From Clostridia bacterium (GTDB lineage: Bacteria > Bacillota > Clostridia > Christensenellales > Borkfalkiaceae), in assembly GCA_029059705.1 (NCBI GenBank), contig JAIDVM010000031.1:1-64000 (forward strand): a DNA stretch of 64,000 nt, written 5' to 3'. Shown here piece by piece: positions 63,736 through 64,000 of this stretch. The notes beneath the pieces are model-generated. The model did not search any database. It was not told the DNA's origin and worked only from the letters and a program-made list of their open reading frames with translations. A program made the translations under genes and the position numbers. Position 1 is the stretch's first letter. Every line of letters begins with the position of its first letter.

Positions 63736-63973
63736 CACCTCGCTCAGGCGAAAGGGTTCGCAAATTGGGTCGCGCTGCGCAAAAGCGTGGTTTTGCTTGC
63801 GCCGTTTATTATTTAAGTATTTATAAGTATACCGCAAAAAATTTAAAAAGTAAATTTATTTACTTCATTAAAACGCTTTTCAAAATTATAATAATGTGCT
63901 AAAATAAAAAACGGTTGCGCTTTGAAAAACGCGCGAAAATCAATTTAAAATCATTATTTTTTAGGAGAAACAT

Positions 63974-64000
63974 ATGAACTACACACAGGCAGTCGGTGAA
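63974..64000 (+). CDS. 5' end of a truncated CDS (MNYTQAVGE...; possibly a folC-like start, not provable)
   Basis: SD aggaga 5 nt before ATG; ORF open to the window end. Confidence 0.4.

Overview
The window looks like a chromosomal segment of an anaerobic Firmicutes/Clostridia-type bacterium (inferred from gene content and SD/promoter style; taxonomy not verified). Contents in order: (1) a 17.2-kb gene for a giant cell-surface protein (5740 aa): signal/TM, two beta-helix blocks, a very long array of MBG/YDG-type Ig-like repeats, and a C-terminal TM anchor. (2) An ApbE flavin transferase lipoprotein and a NusG-domain-II protein, convergent with a complete Rnf operon (Gx transporter-rnfCDGEAB, minus strand). 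(3) yitT. (4) A probable surface/peptide-uptake operon on the plus strand: N-anchored 1.7-kaa repeat protein, 2.4-kaa subtilase with Ig-like and BspA-type LRR regions, lipoprotein, oppABCDF-like genes, two small membrane proteins, and a polyferredoxin fused to a TlpA-like thioredoxin. (5) Three minus-strand lipoproteins, one with an internal TlpA-like domain. (6) An M18 aminopeptidase, a membrane-anchored protein, a pair of small proteins with a wHTH-like N-terminus and C-terminal TM, and rqcH/NFACT, plus the first codons of a truncated ORF. No tRNA, rRNA, CRISPR or transposase gene was seen. The best leads are: a ~2.9-kb higher-order repeat in the giant gene; two compensated 21-bp palindromes upstream of it; TATAAT-N6-ATG (leaderless-like) starts for apbE and the rnf operon; two long hairpins with an identical 24-nt apex but unrelated self-complementary arms; short dispersed repeats translated inside two ORFs; and the polyferredoxin-TlpA redox module. 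All calls are from reading the sequence; no database search was run.
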